Origin: Chrysaora quinquecirrha
Taxonomy: Eukaryota; Cnidaria; Scyphozoa; Semaeostomeae; Pelagiidae
NCBI GenBank assembly: GCA_014526335.1
Contig: JACTAT010000060.1
Span: 3,990,921-4,054,920, forward strand
Direction: 5' to 3'
Length of the DNA stretch: 64,000 bases
Position numbers and translations under genes: made by a program. This document shows, piece by piece, positions 59,367-64,000 of the stretch; within the stretch, counting starts at the first letter, position 1; each line of letters begins with the position of its first letter. The notes beneath the pieces are model-generated. The model searched no databases. It was not told where the DNA came from and worked only from the letters and a program-made list of their open reading frames with translations.

Positions 59367-60799
59367 AGTGACTTAATGCTCTTGCCGCGTGCAGGTGGTT
59401 TGTGTATTGTATGTATTATTATTTAATGGTATATATGACATTTTTTGACAGGCAATTTGTAAATAAATCACACTACCAAACGTCTTCATCATGGCAATTT
59501 ATGTTTTATTCTTTATTCTGTCTATATTCTTTTTTATATCAAATCTTCCTTTAGACGTCCAATTGATTCTCCGAGCAAGTATAAGGTTCGAAGCTTTTCC
59601 TTTTAACCCAGAAATCCCCGAAATTTATTACATTGCGAGATAAAAATGTCTGGCTTTCGAAGTGTTTGTATAGGGAGAGATTAATGATGAATATTTGTTG
59701 TCCGGCGAGAAGAATATTGAACTGATCTAGCTATGGCCATTTACTTTTCCACCATTATTCGTTTTGGAATACTTTAGTGAGAGAAGGGGATATGCATTAT
59801 ACAAGGCTGGCTCCCATATATAACAACTTAAACAGCAACAAAAACTTGCCACTAGCATTAACTTTTTATTTCAACGGAAATTGCCTGTTGATTTTTAGGC
59901 CATCTCAACTGCTTGGGGTCGGAATGCCCTGTAGCTTCTCCCAGAGGGTATATGACAGTTTTGTCTTTATCGGTTATGAACTGCACCTGAATGCGTTGCG
60001 TCTGGGCACGGATTTCCATGTTTGAGCTCATGCATCTTGATTACCAATTACTTATTTAAGTATATATTTGCTCGTTGGTTCTAGGATTAGCTCCTTATTG
60101 GTTTCTAGTAATAACATTAAGTGTTATCGTGGACGTCGATAAAGCCCTTCAAATGGGGTGTTTTAATTATTTTGTCTGTTTACACTGTCCCCTATTCCTT
60201 CTTCATATTTAACAATGTTGCGTTTATAGCATTGTTTAGCGAAAAGGGTATGTGTCTTCTAGCTATAAGAGTTCATTGTTCTACCGTTCGGTGCAGACTG
60301 TCCTAGTTGTTAGACTGTCATAATGTCACTATTCATGGATGTAAATGCCTTTGACTCGCTAGTCATAGTTTTCTTGAGTTTCAACTAAATATTGGTTTAT
60401 TCGATTATGTCATGTTTTAGAGGTGCTGTGTTGCGTTCTTTGGCTTTTGGGCCCTCGGCGAATAAGCAAATAATGCTGGTCTTAGCAACAAGCAATTCGT
60501 GCTTGTGCAATAAAAATAACTGCACTGTACTTAAATGTTGGACAGCAATCTTGTTTAACGTGGCCAGCAAACTTCTTGAGCAACAATACTTCATCGTTGC
60601 CAGTGCCTTATCTTCCTTGGGGATGTTATTTTCCCTGCATTTCTTCAACTTGAGGCTGTTTGCAAATAAATACGTGCTAAGTAATAAATAACTAAGTGCT
60701 TTTTGCAAATAAATAACATTGCAGTTGCTAGGGTGAGTCAAAGGAGACGACATTTTCTAAAGGACAAGTTGTTTATCTCATTAATAGAACAACAATACT
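59367..60799. other. Intergenic stretch with no recognised gene
   Basis: It holds the likely polyadenylation site of the TPR-CHAT gene (AATAAA near 59461) and, at its right end, the 3' region of a minus-strand gene. Short open segments at 59777 and 60392 on plus show no family likeness. Confidence 0.45.
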
Positions 60800-62829
60800 C
60801 TACAAATCTAGTCCGCTACGTATTGCTACACTAACACAAATTGTAAAACCAAGCAGAACTGTCAACTTAAACCACGGCGTTGTTGGTGTGCTGTCATTGG
60901 AAAAATATTTACCATCCATATCACTTGCCATTGTCTAAAAACAAGGAAGATGAATTGCTATAAATCATAATGAAGTTTCCTGCAAAAACAACTGCTGCTA
61001 ACCGGGAGAAGTGGAGAATTTTTGGAGGTCTTCTGTGCCATCAAGACACGAAGTGGATAGGTGGCGTTGAGGTTTCCATGCGGTTTGAAGATACCTTGGT
61101 CATTTTACTTGTTGCGCTTTCAATGCAACAATTTTCTTGGGTTTTGCTGCACAGAACCAAGTGACAAAATGCAGAAAAATGTTTTTTTCCGGAAAGTAAA
61201 TAAGCAGAAAACTCTGCTTTAAGACAGTCCTTCAAAAAGTAGCAAACTTGTCATACAAAAAACCGTATTTACGGAGAAAGCTCGGCAGACATACCCTGTT
61301 AATCACTGTTTACAATGTTTCCTTTGTAATTCCCCACGGAGGATGCGTAACTTCAATATATCAGTGACGGGGATGTGCCATTTTCGTAATAGAAATCTGA
61401 CCCCAAAATTTATGAAAATTCTTAATAGTATACCCCAAAATTCACAAAGAAATATGAATATTATACATAGAAATACTCAAAAGTCATTTTTGTCGAATTA
61501 TACAGCTGAAATTCATTTGACAGTTATTGGGACTTTATCAAAATTGATCATCTTAGCAAAAATGATACCCCCAAGTTGACACCCCAAAGTTTTTCTACCC
61601 TTAAAAGGGTATCTCAAAAAATGGTATATCCTGTACCCTTACATATGGGAGTTACCCCCGGGTGTAATTCACTAATTTATATTCAAAATTAAAGTGTACT
61701 TACGAGGTGGATAACCCCTGTCTCGACGTTGCCTTTTTTGTTAGGTGACTTTGCTGTAAATATGCATGCATGCAATTTTAGAATCTGAATTTATCTGTGA
61801 AATATTAATCCGATTCGAAATCTAAAAATTATTAGAATTATATGCTTACATTCCATAGCTTCCTCGCGCAATTCAGCACCGACCAACAGCTCGTGAACTC
61901 TCGCCAAAAGTCGTTCATTCTCTCTTTTTAGCTCATAGAGCTCACTACAAAAACACACACTTTTGCATAAGCAATATCAATTTTGAAGGAATCGATCTTG
62001 AATAGAGCCGGCAAAGATAATCTCGAATACCGGATTTCCTTTCTTCGAGTAAGCATCATCACTCGAATGAGTGCCCCGTTGAGATTGAGCTGCCTAACGG
62101 ATTGGTCCCTGGCAACCCCTTAGAGTGTATGTGCAAGCTAAGGACGCCATGACTCACGAGACACCCTTCTCCAAGTTGCTGAAAAATTTATTTTTGGCAG
62201 AACGTTAGTTTATTCATTAATTTTGAAATAGTCGCTCCTCTTTCAAGCGAATTTTGAACAAGCGCCACGAGGACGCACGCAACTTTCCCCTGCGAAAAAC
62301 TAGCGAAACGACTGCAATAAATTCATAGACAGGGAAATTACTGTAACCATCTAGCAAACTGGGTAACCAAAAATTTTATTGTGGCTATTACTTAACTACA
62401 CTATTGCGGATATTTTGGCACTTGGGACATTTTTTGGTAATTGCCGGATGTCACGTGATCGATGACGTATGTAGTTGCCGGTCAGTAAAAAATCAATGTC
62501 AAAATATTTTAAATTTCAGTATACCATATGAAAGAGCGTCAAAAATGGAGCAAAATATTATAAGGCGTGACTTGCATTTGAGCTACGGATACAAAGTTAT
62601 GCACAGTTAGAAATGTGCTCCTCCGCAGAGGTTCAAATTTTTTGAGCTTTCAAAATTCATTCTGTCATCTGTCTGAAGCAAAACTACTGTCTTGTACACT
62701 TTGTTGAGGTATCGCCGATGTGCAAGAACTGCAAAACTATCAGAAAAACTTAGATTCATAGTTATAATTGTCAATCAGACGGTCTTCTTACCTACTGAAC
62801 AAGGCGAAAACTTGCGAGTTTGAGTTCAT
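60800..62829 (-). CDS. Small tail-anchored coiled-coil protein, 98 residues, four exons
   Basis: Assembled on minus: exon 1 62829-62792 (MNSNSQVFALFS), exon 2 61944-61850 (ELYELKRENERLLARVHELL then VGAELREEAME), exon 3 61732-61704 (CNVETGVIHL) and exon 4 60934-60800 (TMASDMDGKYFSNDS...PWFKL, then TVLLGFTICVSVA and IRSGLDL, TAG). All four junctions have GT-AG and agree in phase (2, 1, 0), and the total is exactly 99 codons. A stop lies in frame upstream of the ATG. The product has an N-terminal amphipathic, heptad-like helix and one C-terminal membrane span, so it is probably tail-anchored in ER, mitochondrial or vesicle membrane. I recognise no family. It is too split to be seen as one open frame. 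Confidence 0.7.
61335..61668. repeat. Dispersed ~350-bp repeat, copy 2 (inverted relative to copy 1)
   Basis: It shares with 15655-16010, in reverse orientation, segments such as TTTATCAAAATTGATCATCT and TTACATATGGGAGTTACC. It lies in the last intron of the small minus-strand gene, so any overlapping short open segment is not coding. Confidence 0.68.
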
Positions 62830-64000
62830 ATGCTTTTCGGATGATACTTACGTAATGCAATGTACGCCTGTCCGATTTCAACGTCTTACCATTATCAAAA
62901 GTTCTTATCCCTCGATAAGCCGAAACTTTGATATATTGCGTTCGACTTTGCGTTTACGTGTTGCCCTTAGACACTTTATGTACTCTACGTTTATCGTTTG
63001 TACTGTATGAGTCTTTAAGCACTTTTTGTTGCGACCATAATTTATCGCCAGTATTTTCTGGGTCAACATGCTGTACATCATGCGTCTAGAACTTGTAGCT
63101 CAACCCTGAATTTTATCAAGTGCGGTAAAGCGTGGTATAAAACAACCAGGCGCAAGTCTCCACTGCAGCTCCATTGCGAGGTTTGTTGCAAAGGAGAATA
63201 GCAGAATGTGAGCGTGAATTGTTAGAAAATGCACTGGTATCACTAAGTTGTGTTCATGATAATGTTCTTTCGCTGCTTCATTAAAAGTACCATTGACATC
63301 TACTCTTTTCTTTGGTCGTATCTCTCTTGTTGTTGTTCTACTTTCACATTTGCCATTTACATTCCAATGCAACATTGGTTTCTTGCACTTCCCTAATATG
63401 GTAACTAATGATGCGTATGCTTGAACTATTTAATCTGATGAAGCCAATGGATCTCTGTGGACCCTGATAATAGAGACTGGGTGACTATCGAACAGCATAG
63501 TCGGAAAGCAGGTTAAAGTACCCGTACAATAATAACATATTTGAAAGAAATTCGTCCTAATAAAGCTTCTACAGAAAAACAACATGCCGGAACCTGAGCA
63601 CTAAGCGTAGCAGGGTGAATCGTGGAGCAGATAGCAGCCAGTTTCAACGTTAGCGTTCCTTTTTGGAGAATTATTGTGTATTTTTCAATCAGATTAGGTA
63701 TATTAAACAGGCGAACAGCAATCCCCAAGTCTTACTTAACGAACAATTTTTATCTTCACGGTCAAAAAATTCAAAGTCCATTTCCAAGTTTTGCAAATTT
63801 AGCGCTGCTTACATTATTAATTAACTTGATCTTTAGCTTTTCCGTGGTTGTTGCTATGAACTCTAACTCATTTTTTGCCGGTTCCCTTTGTAAGCGTTGT
63901 TTCTTTCGATAACGCCATCGAACGCCATACGGTTTCTAGCGGAATAAGACCATATTCACTGGGAACGTAAAGCAGCCAGGTTAATCAGCCCTTGTCTCTT
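62830..64000. other. No recognised gene
   Basis: Upstream flank of the small minus-strand gene (promoter presumably just right of 62829). Open segments at 63100-63375 (minus) and 63622-63912 (plus) show no recognisable protein pattern. Confidence 0.45.

Noticed and set aside
61343..61579. 78-residue plus-strand open frame
   Set aside because: Lies in the dispersed repeat that has a second copy at 15.7-16.0 kb.
63100..63912. Open frames near the right edge
   Set aside because: No recognisable motif, no splice-consistent neighbours; probably chance.

Overview
The window looks like a piece of an AT-rich animal genome, most likely a cnidarian (probably an anthozoan). The evidence is: GT-AG introns of 0.3-3 kb; a secreted mosaic gene that mixes an ADAM-type cysteine-rich tail, thrombospondin type-1 (TSP1), fibrinogen-related and PA14 domains; a tetratricopeptide (TPR)-CHAT gene of the kind expanded in cnidarians; an intronless class A GPCR; and many DNA transposons. 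There is no operon structure, CRISPR array or phage module. The species is not identifiable by eye.

Region 1 (1-20.5 kb) holds the 3' part of a plus-strand extracellular mosaic gene. In order it carries an ADAM-like Cys-rich/EGF-like tail, TSP1, three fibrinogen-related units, a second TSP1, a Cys-rich stretch and a terminal PA14 domain ending at 18721. The 5' end lies before the window. Its introns hold several miniature inverted-repeat elements, a gag-like fragment and a possible G-alpha P-loop remnant. Region 2 (20.5-28.7 kb) is mostly repeats: three foldback or terminal-inverted-repeat (TIR) elements, a microsatellite, a minisatellite and an interrupted small LTR. Region 3 (28.7-32.6 kb) has a minus-strand GPCR and a broken extra copy of the PA14 terminal exon.

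Region 4 (32.6-40.0 kb) is a stack of transposons. A 1148-bp hAT-like element with a perfect 8-bp target duplication is followed by a ~6-kb element with ~195-bp TIRs. The latter carries two convergent genes: an integrase-fold (DDE) transposase with one intron, and a HECT-type ubiquitin ligase with a small zinc finger. Each gene starts just inside one TIR. Region 5 (40.03-49.53 kb) is a 9.5-kb structure bounded by 26-bp inverted repeats. Its arms are inverted arrays of a ~71-bp satellite, and between them sit a hairpin element and a 191-bp satellite array. The order of satellite subfamilies is mirror-symmetric, as in Drosophila foldback elements. The long open frames there come from the repeats and are not genes.

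Region 6 (49.5-64 kb) holds a plus-strand TPR-CHAT gene with two frame breaks in its main coding block but an intact His/Cys pair. On the minus strand lies a short four-exon gene for a 98-residue protein with one C-terminal membrane segment, assembled here from splice sites and phases. The last kilobase has nothing recognisable.

All exon limits come from reading splice consensus and phase by eye. Frame breaks could be real decay or assembly indels.
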